From contig NZ_CAMBTS010000006.1 in assembly GCF_945870625.1 (NCBI RefSeq), positions 1-60,325 on the forward strand: a stretch of 60,325 nucleotides of DNA, in the 5' to 3' direction. The position numbers and the translations under genes are program-made. Under the pieces are notes generated by a model. It was not told the origin of the DNA. It did no database searches and was given only the letters and a program-made list of their open reading frames with translations. How positions within the stretch are numbered: position 1 is the stretch's first letter; each line of letters starts with the position of its first letter. This document shows, one piece after another, positions 28,722 to 37,067 of this stretch. The DNA is from Novosphingobium sp. Chol11. Its GTDB lineage: Bacteria > Pseudomonadota > Alphaproteobacteria > Sphingomonadales > Sphingomonadaceae.

Positions 28722-30321
28722 CGCATGGCGCGTCTTGCTGCCATGCGCGCTGGTGCTCATGTTGGCAGGATTGAGCGCGACGCGGGCAAGCAGCCCGCTG
28801 GCGCAGGCGAGCGAACTGGACGCGGTGCGCACCAAAGTGCGTGCGGCGCTCCAGCGGCGCGATCCGATTGCTGCCGAAGTGCCCCTTCGCGAAGCGATCA
28901 GCAAAGGCGCGGATGAAGATGCCTTGCGTGCCTTGCTGGGCGAGGCGCTGCTCGCGCGCGGCGAGCGCAGCGAGGCTTTGAAGGTGTTGGAAGCCGGTGA
29001 TTTTACCCCCGATACAGCGGCGCTCGGCTGGCGCATGCGCGGCCAGGCACGGCTTGGCCGGGGCGACTTGAAAGGGGCGGCGCAAGCCTTCGATCAGGCT
29101 TACCGGTTTGCGCCAGACGATGCCGAGTTGTGGGTGGCGATTGCCACCCTGCGGTTTTCGGGCGGCGAACAAGCGCAAGCCTTTGAAGCGGCGGACCGCG
29201 CCGTCCGGCTCGATCCGCGTAATCCGCGCGCGCTCAACAAGCGCGGTCTGCTCGTGCGCGATCAGTTTGGCCTCGCTGCGGCGTTGCCCTGGTTCGAGGC
29301 CGGATTGAAGGTCGCGCCCGAGGACCCGACATTGCTGGGCGAATATGCCGCCACGCTGGGCGAGATGGGCGCTTACCGCGCCATGTTGGTGGTGTGCCGC
29401 AAGCTCGTGACCATCGATCCCAAGAATGCCCGCGCGGCATCCCTGCAAGCCATTCTGGCCGCGCGTGCGGGCAAGAGCGAGCTAGCCCGCGCGATCCTTG
29501 GGCGCACCGGCACCGCGCTGCGTGATGTTCCGGCGATGATCCTATTGAGCGGCGTGCTGGAATACCGCGCGGGGAACACCAATCTGGCCGGCGATCAGTT
29601 CGAGCGATTGGTACGGCTTCAGCCTGATAATCTCCAAGCCCGCCAACTGCTGGCACGCGTGCTGCTGCGGCAAGGCCAGGCCCAGCAAGTGGTGGAGCGC
29701 TTCGATGTCGCGGCGCGGGCACCGGGCGCATCCCCATATCTTATGCAAGTGGTCGGTCAGGCCTGGCGTATGTTGGGCGACGAGGCGCAGGCGGATGCAT
29801 TGTTCGCTTTGGTCCGCTCTCCCGAAAGCCGCGCCGCTTCGCCCTTAACCTCCGATGTCCCGCTTGGCGTTGCGGCACTGCGTTATGCTGAAGCGCCAAA
29901 CGCTGCGGCGGCCGCAGTGCCTTATATCCGCGCACTGATCGGGGCGGGGCGAGGCGATGAGGCGCAGGCGGCGGCAGACCGTTTGAAGGCGGCCAATCCC
30001 GGCTTCGCCGATGCGCATTTGCTGGCAGGCGATCTGCGTATCTTGCGCGCAGATCCCGCAGGCGCGCTGAGAGACTACGAAAAGGCATCGACGATTCACT
30101 TGAGCGAACCAGTCTTCACCCGGATGGATGCAGCTTTGCGGGCACTTGGCAAACCGCTTGAAGCCGATGCCATGACCGGGCGCTATCTGAAGCAAAATCC
30201 GCAGAGCTTGGCGGCGATGAAGCGGCTGGATGCTTCGTGGCGCAAAGCCGGTCGGGTCGACGCGGCGGCGTCCATGGCCCTCGCCCTTGCGGCGCGCGGA
30301 CAGCCAGCATCGTTGCGTTAA
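28705..30321 (+). CDS. prsT: TPR-repeat exported protein of the PEP-CTERM locus (PrsT-like)
   Basis: A 538-residue protein with an N-terminal hydrophobic signal or anchor (WRVLLPCALVLMLAGLSATRASS) followed almost entirely by tetratricopeptide repeats, for example GQARLGRGDLKGAAQAFDQA, RLDPRNPRALNKRGLLV and RLQPDNLQARQLLARVLLR. It directly follows prsK-prsR, as PrsT does, but is much shorter than the roughly 900-residue family members, so it may be a reduced form. It probably scaffolds exopolysaccharide export in the periplasm. Start ATG 28705 overlaps the prsR end by 17 bp; ATG 28687 is also possible. Confidence 0.72.
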   Translation: MIFSISAWRVLLPCALVLMLAGLSATRASSPLAQASELDAVRTKVRAALQRRDPIAAEVPLREAISKGADEDALRALLGEALLARGERSEALKVLEAGDFTPDTAALGWRMRGQARLGRGDLKGAAQAFDQAYRFAPDDAELWVAIATLRFSGGEQAQAFEAADRAVRLDPRNPRALNKRGLLVRDQFGLAAALPWFEAGLKVAPEDPTLLGEYAATLGEMGAYRAMLVVCRKLVTIDPKNARAASLQAILAARAGKSELARAILGRTGTALRDVPAMILLSGVLEYRAGNTNLAGDQFERLVRLQPDNLQARQLLARVLLRQGQAQQVVERFDVAARAPGASPYLMQVVGQAWRMLGDEAQADALFALVRSPESRAASPLTSDVPLGVAALRYAEAPNAAAAAVPYIRALIGAGRGDEAQAAADRLKAANPGFADAHLLAGDLRILRADPAGALRDYEKASTIHLSEPVFTRMDAALRALGKPLEADAMTGRYLKQNPQSLAAMKRLDASWRKAGRVDAAASMALALAARGQPASLR

Positions 30322-30386
30322 GGCTCGACAACGCCATTCCGGCCCGGCAACAGATGATCTCAACCGATCAATTAAGGGGCTGGGAC

Positions 30387-31457
30387 ATGGCAGGCGCGCT
30401 GGAAGGACTGACGGTACTCGAATTTGCAGGCATCGGGCCGGGTCCATTTGCGTGCATGATGCTGGCCGATCACGGCGCGCGCGTGATTCGCATCGACCGG
30501 CCCGGCAACGCGGAGCGGGCAGGCGATGCGGACGACAACCGGGACATTCTGAACCGCAACCGCGAGCGGATCGCGCTCGACTTAAAGGACCCCGCTGCGA
30601 TTGCGCAAATCCGCGCGCTGGTGCGCGAGGCCGATGCGGTCATCGAGGGCTATCGGCCCGGGGTAATGGAGCGGCTTGGGCTAGGCCCGGATGTGCTGCT
30701 CGCCGACAATCCGCGCCTGGTTTACGGACGCATGACAGGGTGGGGGCAGGAAGGCCCGATGGCGCCGCTGGCCGGGCATGACATCAACTACATCGCGCTC
30801 TCGGGCGCGCTGCATACTTATGGCGCGGCAGGCGGCAAACCTCAGTTTCCGGCCAACGCGGTCGGCGACTTTGGCGGCGGCGGCATGATGATGGCGTTCG
30901 CCGTGATGGCTGCTGTGTTTTCGGTGCAGCGCACCGGCAAGGGGCAGGTCATCGATTGCGCCATGGTCGACGGCGCGGCCATCCTTTCGGCGATGACCTG
31001 GACAATGTTCAACAATGGCCAGTGGCAGGACAATCGCGGCATTAATCTGCTCGATGGCGGCGCGCCCTTCTATGACACATATGAAACCGCCGATGGCAAA
31101 TACATCTCAATCGGTTCGATCGAACCGCAGTTCTATGCATTGCTGCTTGAACGCACCGGGCTCAAGGACGATCCCTTGTTTGCCGCGCAAATGGATGCCA
31201 GCCAGTGGCCCTCGCTCAAGGCCAAAGTGGCCGCGCTGATCGCGACGCGCTCGCGCGGTGAATGGTGCGCCATCATGGGTGGTGCCGACCTCTGCTTCGC
31301 GCCTGTGCTGAGCCTCAAGGAAGCACCGCGCCATCCGCACATGGCGGCGCGCGGCACGTTTATCGAGGCAGATGGCAAGACCATGCCTGCGCCCGCGCCG
31401 CGCTTTATGGGAACGCCTGCGCCCGCGCCGGTGATGGCTTCAAAGCCGCTGAAATAG
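30387..31457 (+). CDS. Alpha-methylacyl-CoA racemase / class III CoA-transferase family
   Basis: A 356-residue family III enzyme. It begins ALEGLTVLEFAGIGPGPFACMMLADHGARVIRID and has RIALDLKDP, then GHDINYIALSGALH and NAVGDFGGGGMMMAFAVM. The His of GHDINY and Asp of GDFGGGG match the catalytic pair of alpha-methylacyl-CoA racemases, so epimerisation of 2-methyl-branched acyl-CoA is more likely than CoA transfer. The start ATG 30387 has AAGGGG 7 bp upstream. It is not clearly linked to the prs genes. Confidence 0.85.
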   Translation: MAGALEGLTVLEFAGIGPGPFACMMLADHGARVIRIDRPGNAERAGDADDNRDILNRNRERIALDLKDPAAIAQIRALVREADAVIEGYRPGVMERLGLGPDVLLADNPRLVYGRMTGWGQEGPMAPLAGHDINYIALSGALHTYGAAGGKPQFPANAVGDFGGGGMMMAFAVMAAVFSVQRTGKGQVIDCAMVDGAAILSAMTWTMFNNGQWQDNRGINLLDGGAPFYDTYETADGKYISIGSIEPQFYALLLERTGLKDDPLFAAQMDASQWPSLKAKVAALIATRSRGEWCAIMGGADLCFAPVLSLKEAPRHPHMAARGTFIEADGKTMPAPAPRFMGTPAPAPVMASKPLK

Positions 31458-31463
31458 GCGCGC

Positions 31464-32333
31464 CTATTTGGGCTGGTAGGTTTGCTCCGGGCCGGGAAAC
31501 TGGCGCGCGCGCACTTCGGCGGCATAATGCGCCGCCGCGCCGGCGATGGTCTCTGCCAGATTTTCGTAGATCTTCACAAAGCGCGGCACGCGTTCGAACA
31601 TGCCGAGCATGTCCTCGGTGACCAGCACTTGCCCATCGCACTGCGCCGAAGCGCCGATGCCGATGGTGGGGCAGGGCACTTCGTGGGTAATGGCGATCGC
31701 GACAGGTTCGATCACGCCTTCGATCACGATGGCGAAGGCTCCTGCATCTGCCAATGCTTTTGCATCGCCAAGGATCTTGGCCGCCTCCGCCTTGCTGCGC
31801 CCGCGCGCGCCATAGCCACCCAGCACGTTGACGGCCTGCGGGGTCAGGCCGACATGCCCCATGACGGGAATGCCGCGCTGCGTGAGAAATGCTACCGTCT
31901 CGGCCATGGCCGCGCCGCCTTCAAGTTTGATCGCCGCGCAGCCGGTTTCCTTGAGCACACGCGCCGCACTGGCAAAGGCCTGTTCCGGCGAGGCTTCGTA
32001 GCTGCCGAACGGCATGTCGACGATCACCACGGCGTGATAAGATCCGCGCACCACTGCCGCGCCGTGCGCGATCATCATGTCGAGCGTAACAGGCACGCTT
32101 GAAGGCAGGCCGTAAATCACCTGTCCCAGAGAATCCCCGACCAGCAGGAGATCACAATGCTCATCGAGCAACTGCGCTTGCCGGGCGGTATAGGCAGTCA
32201 GCATGACCAGCGGCTGCGCTGTCACACCTTCTGCCTTGCGTTGGCGGACCAGCGGCACTGTCAGGCGCTTCATTGGGGCCGGCGTCGGGTTGGCGCGGCT
32301 GGTGGAGGTATCAAGCTGGAATGTGGTCGACAT
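31464..32333 (-). CDS. panB: 3-methyl-2-oxobutanoate hydroxymethyltransferase
   Basis: A 289-residue (beta/alpha)8 enzyme that makes ketopantoate from alpha-ketoisovalerate and methylene-tetrahydrofolate, the first committed step to pantothenate and CoA. Conserved elements: [28 protein letters not shown] (metal-binding Asp), [27 protein letters not shown] and the catalytic Glu in FAIVIEGV. It ends 6 bp from the convergent racemase-type gene. An N-terminal extension of about 20 residues precedes [13 protein letters not shown], so ATG within this stretch could be the true start. Confidence 0.95.
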   Translation of the reverse strand: MSTTFQLDTSTSRANPTPAPMKRLTVPLVRQRKAEGVTAQPLVMLTAYTARQAQLLDEHCDLLLVGDSLGQVIYGLPSSVPVTLDMMIAHGAAVVRGSYHAVVIVDMPFGSYEASPEQAFASAARVLKETGCAAIKLEGGAAMAETVAFLTQRGIPVMGHVGLTPQAVNVLGGYGARGRSKAEAAKILGDAKALADAGAFAIVIEGVIEPVAIAITHEVPCPTIGIGASAQCDGQVLVTEDMLGMFERVPRFVKIYENLAETIAGAAAHYAAEVRARQFPGPEQTYQPK

Positions 32334-32415
32334 GGCGCAGGCCCTCGTTGCGGGCTATGGATTCTAAACCTTTGCCCAAAAGCCGCAAGGCTTCCTCGCT
32401 GCTTGACGTATGCGA

Positions 32416-32433
32416 GGGAAAAAGCGCTTTCCC
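32416..32433. repeat. Short palindrome upstream of the permease gene
   Basis: GGGAAA and TTTCCC flank AAGCGC, giving an almost perfect 18-bp palindrome 115 bp before the permease start and 83 bp from the panB start, in the divergent intergenic region. It could be an operator; nothing else supports it. Confidence 0.3.
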
Positions 32434-32547
32434 GAACACGATCACCGCGCTAGCCTGATAGGTGACAACCTGGTTACTGGTGCAACCGCAAGGCCGTGCA
32501 GGGCGGCGCTGCGGCGGATGCGCACCGATCCAAGGCAGGAGAATTGC

Positions 32548-34068
32548 ATGTTCGGTCGCGTCAAGTCCCTCGACGCCATTCTAGCCACTGCCGAGAAAAA
32601 GTCGCTTCAACGCTCGCTTGGTGCTTTTCAGCTGACCATGCTCGGAATTGGCGCAGTCATCGGCACCGGTATCTTCGTGCTCACCGCAGAAGCGGCACAG
32701 AAAGCCGGGCCGGGCATGATGATCAGCTTCGTGATCGCCGGTTTTGTCTGCGCGGTAGCGGCGCTGTGTTATGCTGAAATGTCGGCGATGGTTCCGGTTT
32801 CGGGCTCGGCTTACACGTATAGCTACGCGGTGATGGGCGAACTCGTGGCGTGGACGGTCGGCTGGGCGCTGATCCTTGAATACGCGATTGCTGCGGGCGC
32901 GGTCTCGGTCGGCTGGTCGGGCTACATGATCGGCTTTATCCAGAGCAGCCTGCACATCACCATCCCGCTTGAACTGGTGCGCGGGCCGTTTGACGGCGGC
33001 ATTATCAACCTGCCTGCTATGGCCATTGCCGGGCTGGTCACGTGGCTGCTGGTGCTCGGCACACGTGAAAGCGCCACGGTCAATGCAGTGCTCGTTTCGG
33101 TCAAGATCGGGGCCTTGTCGCTGTTTGTCATCCTCACGTTGCCGTTGATCAAGGGTGAGAATTTCGTGCCGTTCGCCCCGCTTGGTTTCAGCGGGATATC
33201 AGGCGCGGCCGCTTCGATCTTCTTTGCTTATGTGGGCTTCGATGCGGTTTCGACAGCGGCGGAGGAGACCAAGAACCCGCAGCGCAATATGCCGATCGGG
33301 CTGATCGGCAGTCTCGGCATCTGCACCATCTTTTACATGCTCGTGGCATCGGGCGTGATCGGCACGGTTGGCGCGCAGCCGGTGTTCGGCCCGAACCAGG
33401 AGGTGCTCTCGCCCGGCACAACGGCGTTGTCGCAGGCGTGCACCGCGATCAATGAGGCCGCCGTGGTCTGCTCGAAGGAAGCACTGGCTTGGACCTTGCG
33501 CCAGGTCGGCTATCCGCTGGTTGGCTATCTGGTCGGCGCGGCGGCAATCATTGCGCTGCCTTCGGTTATTCTGATGATGATGTTCGGCCAGACCCGCATC
33601 TTCTTCGTGATGAGCCGCGATGGCTTGCTGCCGGAGTTCTTTTCGCGGGTCCATCCGCGCTATCATACGCCTTATCTGATCACGATTCTCACTGGTGTCG
33701 GCGTGGCTCTGTTTGCCGCGTTCTTCCCGGTCGGCTTGCTCGCGGACGTTTCGAATACGGGAACGCTGTTTGCCTTTGCGGCGGTTTCGATTGCGGTGCT
33801 GGTGCTGCGGCGGACCGATCCTAATCGTCACCGCCCGTTCCGCACGCCGTTCGTCATGATTACCGCGCCGATCTCGATCGCGGGCTGCGTCTATCTGTTC
33901 TTCAGCCTCTCACAGGTCACGCTGCTGCTGTTCGTCGGTTGGGCGCTGATCGGGTTTGTTGTTTATTACACCTACAGCCGCAGCCGTAGCCATGTCGGGC
34001 GCGGGTTCATTGAAGTGCACGAGGATGACGCAGGCATCCCGCCGCAGCCGGTGCCGCCGATCGCTTGA
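32548..34068 (+). CDS. APC-superfamily amino-acid permease
   Basis: A 506-residue membrane transporter with about 12-14 hydrophobic helices. The N-terminal half-helix motif GIGAVIGTGIFVLTAEAAQKAGPG, followed by SFVIAGFVCAVAALCYAEMSAMVP, is the substrate-binding signature of the cationic-amino-acid/YfnA-type branch. A longer loop with two cysteines (LSQACTAINEAAVVCSKEA) lies about residues 290-310. ATG 32548 has a good site (AGGCAGGAGAA). Amino acid specificity is not readable. A strong terminator follows. Confidence 0.9.
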   Translation: MFGRVKSLDAILATAEKKSLQRSLGAFQLTMLGIGAVIGTGIFVLTAEAAQKAGPGMMISFVIAGFVCAVAALCYAEMSAMVPVSGSAYTYSYAVMGELVAWTVGWALILEYAIAAGAVSVGWSGYMIGFIQSSLHITIPLELVRGPFDGGIINLPAMAIAGLVTWLLVLGTRESATVNAVLVSVKIGALSLFVILTLPLIKGENFVPFAPLGFSGISGAAASIFFAYVGFDAVSTAAEETKNPQRNMPIGLIGSLGICTIFYMLVASGVIGTVGAQPVFGPNQEVLSPGTTALSQACTAINEAAVVCSKEALAWTLRQVGYPLVGYLVGAAAIIALPSVILMMMFGQTRIFFVMSRDGLLPEFFSRVHPRYHTPYLITILTGVGVALFAAFFPVGLLADVSNTGTLFAFAAVSIAVLVLRRTDPNRHRPFRTPFVMITAPISIAGCVYLFFSLSQVTLLLFVGWALIGFVVYYTYSRSRSHVGRGFIEVHEDDAGIPPQPVPPIA

Positions 34069-34093
34069 TCGCGGGCGTTTAGTGAGACCGTAA

Positions 34094-34124
34094 GGGCCGC
34101 TTCCTGTTGGGAGGCGGCCCTTTT
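34094..34124 (+). terminator. Rho-independent terminator after the permease gene
   Basis: GGGCCGCTTCC and GGAGGCGGCCC form an 11-bp stem (one G-T pair) with a TGTTG loop, directly followed by TTTT (34121-34124). It sits 26 bp after the permease stop and 9 bp before the convergent gene end, so it probably insulates both. Confidence 0.88.
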
Positions 34125-34132
34125 CGATGCGT

Positions 34133-34615
34133 TCAGAGCTGCGTTTCGACGTACGTTCCCTCGGTGTCGCCAGTGATGTCCATGCCCAGCGCCATTTTGG
34201 CCGTGCTCAGCAGACCTAGATTGCTATCCCAGATCGCGGCATTGCCCAGATCCATCCGCAGCATCAGCACGTCGGGGTCGTCCTTGCCGCGGGGAAACCA
34301 TGCGGCGACAGAGTTGTTCCACTGCTTGTCAAACCGCGCCCTGTTATTTTCCATCGCGAGCGTGCCGGTGAACCGCGCGAAAAGGTCGTGGCCCTTGGCT
34401 GACAATGTGGCGGTAACCGGACCGAGTTGGGCAAAATTGCCCTGACGGCTGGTGAAAAACCAGATCTTGCCGGTCACTGCCTCGTCCAGCTGTGCGCTCA
34501 TCGGCGCTGCTGTGCTGGGATCGCTATCGAGCTGGAGCATGACAATAGGCGAATGCGACAGTGCCCTCCAGAATTTGTCCTTGAGGTCAAACGTGTCGTT
34601 TGGCTCGGTTGTCAT
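34133..34615 (-). CDS. Pyridoxamine-5'-phosphate-oxidase-like general stress protein
   Basis: A 160-residue flavin-binding split-barrel protein. Signs are FWRALSHSPIVMLQLDSD, PMSAQLDEAVTGKIWFFTSRQG, the strand pattern FARFTGTLAMENNR and WNNSVAAWFPRGKDDPDVLMLRMDLGNAAIWDS, as in GsiB/YzzA-type general stress FMN/PNPOx proteins. It may bind FMN or F420-like cofactor; the reaction is unknown. ATG 34615 has AGGA 9-12 bp upstream. An extended frame to 34747 runs into the imuA operator and is unlikely. It is divergent from the SOS operon. Confidence 0.8.
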   Translation of the reverse strand: MTTEPNDTFDLKDKFWRALSHSPIVMLQLDSDPSTAAPMSAQLDEAVTGKIWFFTSRQGNFAQLGPVTATLSAKGHDLFARFTGTLAMENNRARFDKQWNNSVAAWFPRGKDDPDVLMLRMDLGNAAIWDSNLGLLSTAKMALGMDITGDTEGTYVETQL

Positions 34616-34722
34616 TTCTATAATCCTGCATGGTTGAAGATGCAGGGCAAACCGGCGGTATCGTGGATGGTTCCGTGATCCGGGGGCGTGGTGCCCGCAG
34701 GGGATAGATCGAGAAAGGCGTC

Positions 34723-34756
34723 TTGCGCGAACTTCAAATAAGAACATAATAAGAAC
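34723..34756 (+). promoter_or_regulatory. LexA-controlled promoter of imuA-imuB-dnaE2
   Basis: A LexA box of the alphaproteobacterial direct-repeat type, GAAC-ATAATAA-GAAC, occupies 34742-34756. A third GAAC half-site lies at 34729. A -35 TTGCGC (34723-34728), 16-nt spacer and -10 CATAAT (34745-34750) place the -10 inside the box. The predicted transcription start coincides with the imuA ATG at 34757. Confidence 0.85.
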
Positions 34757-35566
34757 ATGACGCGAATCGATCCTGCTCCAATGCCCACCTCGACTGCTTC
34801 AACCGCGCTGCCCCCCGGCCTTGGCATGCCCGCGCGCACTGCGCGCTGGCGTCCCGGGCTGGCGGCCACGTGCCATCATACCGAGGTTTTTGCGAGCAGC
34901 GCCGAGGCGAGCGGGGCGGGGCTGGCGCTGGCCTTGGCGATAGATGCCCTGCGCGCGGCTGCAGCGGATCCCGCCGCCGATGTGCCCGATGAACGGGCCT
35001 GGCTCTGGGTGCAGGACAAGGCGGCGCTGCGCCTTTCCGGGCGGCCCTATCGCCCGGGCCTGCCTGCCACCTTGCGCCACCGCTTGATCCATGTCGCGGC
35101 GGACAAGCCTGAAGATGCGCTGTTTGCGCTGGAGGAGGGCCTGCGCTGCCGCGATCTGGCATTCGTGATCGGCGAAATCGCGGGCAATCCGCGTGCGCTC
35201 AATTTCACCGCTTCGCGCCGCCTCAGCCTTGCTGCGGAAAAACACGGCGTGCCGCTGTGGCTGGTCCGGCTCGATGCCCGGCGCGATCTGGGCTCGGCGC
35301 GGATGCGCTGGGACGCCGCGCCTGCGCCCAGCCAGCCGCCGCGTTGGAACCCGCAGGCTCCCGGCGCGCCAAGCTGGGCGGCAGGCCTGTTTCGCGCGCA
35401 TACCTTTCAACCCGGACAATGGATACTGCGCGATGACGGCCTTGTTCCCCACGGCAGGCCCCACGGCAAGCTTGTTGCCGAGCTCGTTAGCGGCCCAAAT
35501 GCCAGCCCGCCGGATCATGGCGATCTGGTGCGGCGCGCTGGCGATCGACCGCTGGCGGCTGGGTGA
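34757..35566 (+). CDS. imuA: Mutasome protein ImuA
   Basis: A 269-residue RecA-like accessory protein of SOS mutagenesis that works with ImuB and DnaE2 in translesion synthesis. It has the family start PGLGMPARTARWRPGL and core strands DERAWLWVQDKAALRLSGRPY, DLAFVIGEIAGNPRALNFTASRRLSLAAEKHG and VPLWLVRLDARRDLGSARMRWDAAPAPSQPP. No intact Walker A is seen. The LexA box touches the start codon, suggesting a leaderless mRNA; ATG 34781 is the alternative start. The 3' end overlaps imuB by at least 50 bp. Confidence 0.85.
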   Translation: MTRIDPAPMPTSTASTALPPGLGMPARTARWRPGLAATCHHTEVFASSAEASGAGLALALAIDALRAAAADPAADVPDERAWLWVQDKAALRLSGRPYRPGLPATLRHRLIHVAADKPEDALFALEEGLRCRDLAFVIGEIAGNPRALNFTASRRLSLAAEKHGVPLWLVRLDARRDLGSARMRWDAAPAPSQPPRWNPQAPGAPSWAAGLFRAHTFQPGQWILRDDGLVPHGRPHGKLVAELVSGPNASPPDHGDLVRRAGDRPLAAG

Positions 35567-37055
35567 AGGCTGCGCGGCGGGAGAGGGCGCTGATGCGCAG
35601 CCGCTCGCGCTGATTGCCGACACCGCGCATGGCCCGCGCATCACCGCTGCCAACCGCGCCGGGGTTCAGAGCGGCGCGTGCGCGGGCATGATGCTCGCTG
35701 ATGCGCGCGCGCTGTGTCCGCAGCTCGCGGTGCGGCCAGCCGATCCGGCGGGGGATCTCGCTTTTCTGGAAAGCCTGGCGCTGTGGGCACAGCGCTGGGG
35801 GCCGTGGAGCGCGATCGATCCGCCCGATGGCATTCTGGTCGATACCACGGACGCAGCGCATTTGTTCGGCGGCGAGGCAGCGATGCTTGCCGATGCACAG
35901 CGCTTGCTCGCGCGGCGCGGGCTGAGCGCGCGCGCGGCGATGGCGCCCACAGCGGGCGCGGCCTGGGCGCTGGCGCATCATGGCCCCGATGGCGCGCTGC
36001 TGCTGGCCTCAGATGAAGACATGGCCTCGCGCCTTGCCGCGTTGCCGGCGGCGGCCTTGCGGCTTGATGATGATGTGCTGGTGCTGCTGCGGCGGCTGGG
36101 GCTGAAGCGGCTGGGCGATCTGACGGGCATCGGGCGCGACGCATTGGCGCGGCGTTTTCGCACCCGCCGCTCGCCCGCTGCCAATCCGCTGACGCGGCTC
36201 GATCAGCTGCTTGGTTCAGTTCCCGAGCCATTGTTGCCGGTGATCGGCGTGGCCGCGCCGATGGTTCAGCGCCGTCTGGCCGAGCCGATCCGCCACCGCG
36301 CCTTGCTCGATCGGGTGCTGGCCGATCTGGCGCGCGACATGGCGCGTTTGCTCGAAGCGCAGGGGCAGGGGGCGCGGCGGCTCGAACTGGGGCTCTGGAA
36401 AGTGGATGGCGAGGTGCTCGTGCGGCGGCTGGAGATGGCCGCCGCTGCGCGCGATCCCGCGCATGTCTGCCGCCTGTTTGCAGCGCGGCTCGATGATCTG
36501 GATGCCGGCTTCGGCATCGAGCTGGCGCGGCTGCGCGCGCCGTGGACCGAGCCGCTGGTGATGGCGCAGGCCGAGCTTGACGCAGCGGCGGAGCGCCATG
36601 GCACCAGCCTGGCTGCCTGCATCGACCGGCTCACCGTAAGGCTGGGCGCGGATGCAGTGCGCCGCCCGCTGCCTCATGCCAGCCATCTGCCCGAGCGGGC
36701 GCAACGCTGGTGTCCGCCGCTCATGGCCCAGCCCGGCGCGCAGGAAACCTTGGATTTTCACGCCCGGCCTCTGAAACTGCTCGATCGGGCCGAGCCGATT
36801 GCGGTGATTTACGAGGCCCCCGGCGGCCTGCCCCGCCTGTTTCGCTGGCGCGGCCATGTGCACGAGATCGCGCGCGCCGAAGGGCCAGAGCGGATTGCGC
36901 CCGAATGGTGGCGCGAAAAATCGACCGTGCGGCTGCGCGACTATTACCGGATCGAGGATAGCACCGGTCGCCGCTACTGGATCTATCGCCATGGCCTTGC
37001 CGGGGATGGACGCGGCGGCGCGCCCGAGTGGTTCCTGCAAGGGCTGGCGCCTTGA
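35499..37055 (+). CDS. imuB: Y-family polymerase-like protein ImuB
   Basis: A 518-residue homologue of Y-family DNA polymerases that bridges DnaE2 and the beta clamp but is usually not a polymerase itself. Conserved regions: RIMAIWCGALAIDRWRL, GPWSAIDPPDGILVDTTDAAHLFGGE (where active DinB has Asp-Glu), the helix-hairpin-helix RLGLKRLGDLTGIGRDALARRF and the C-terminal RIAPEWWREK...RDYYRIED. Start is uncertain: ATG 35433 and 35517 are in frame; 35499 leaves the short N-terminus typical of the family. It overlaps imuA in another frame and precedes dnaE2 by 12 bp. Confidence 0.88.
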   Translation: MPARRIMAIWCGALAIDRWRLGEGCAAGEGADAQPLALIADTAHGPRITAANRAGVQSGACAGMMLADARALCPQLAVRPADPAGDLAFLESLALWAQRWGPWSAIDPPDGILVDTTDAAHLFGGEAAMLADAQRLLARRGLSARAAMAPTAGAAWALAHHGPDGALLLASDEDMASRLAALPAAALRLDDDVLVLLRRLGLKRLGDLTGIGRDALARRFRTRRSPAANPLTRLDQLLGSVPEPLLPVIGVAAPMVQRRLAEPIRHRALLDRVLADLARDMARLLEAQGQGARRLELGLWKVDGEVLVRRLEMAAAARDPAHVCRLFAARLDDLDAGFGIELARLRAPWTEPLVMAQAELDAAAERHGTSLAACIDRLTVRLGADAVRRPLPHASHLPERAQRWCPPLMAQPGAQETLDFHARPLKLLDRAEPIAVIYEAPGGLPRLFRWRGHVHEIARAEGPERIAPEWWREKSTVRLRDYYRIEDSTGRRYWIYRHGLAGDGRGGAPEWFLQGLAP

Positions 37056-37067
37056 CGTCAGATATCC

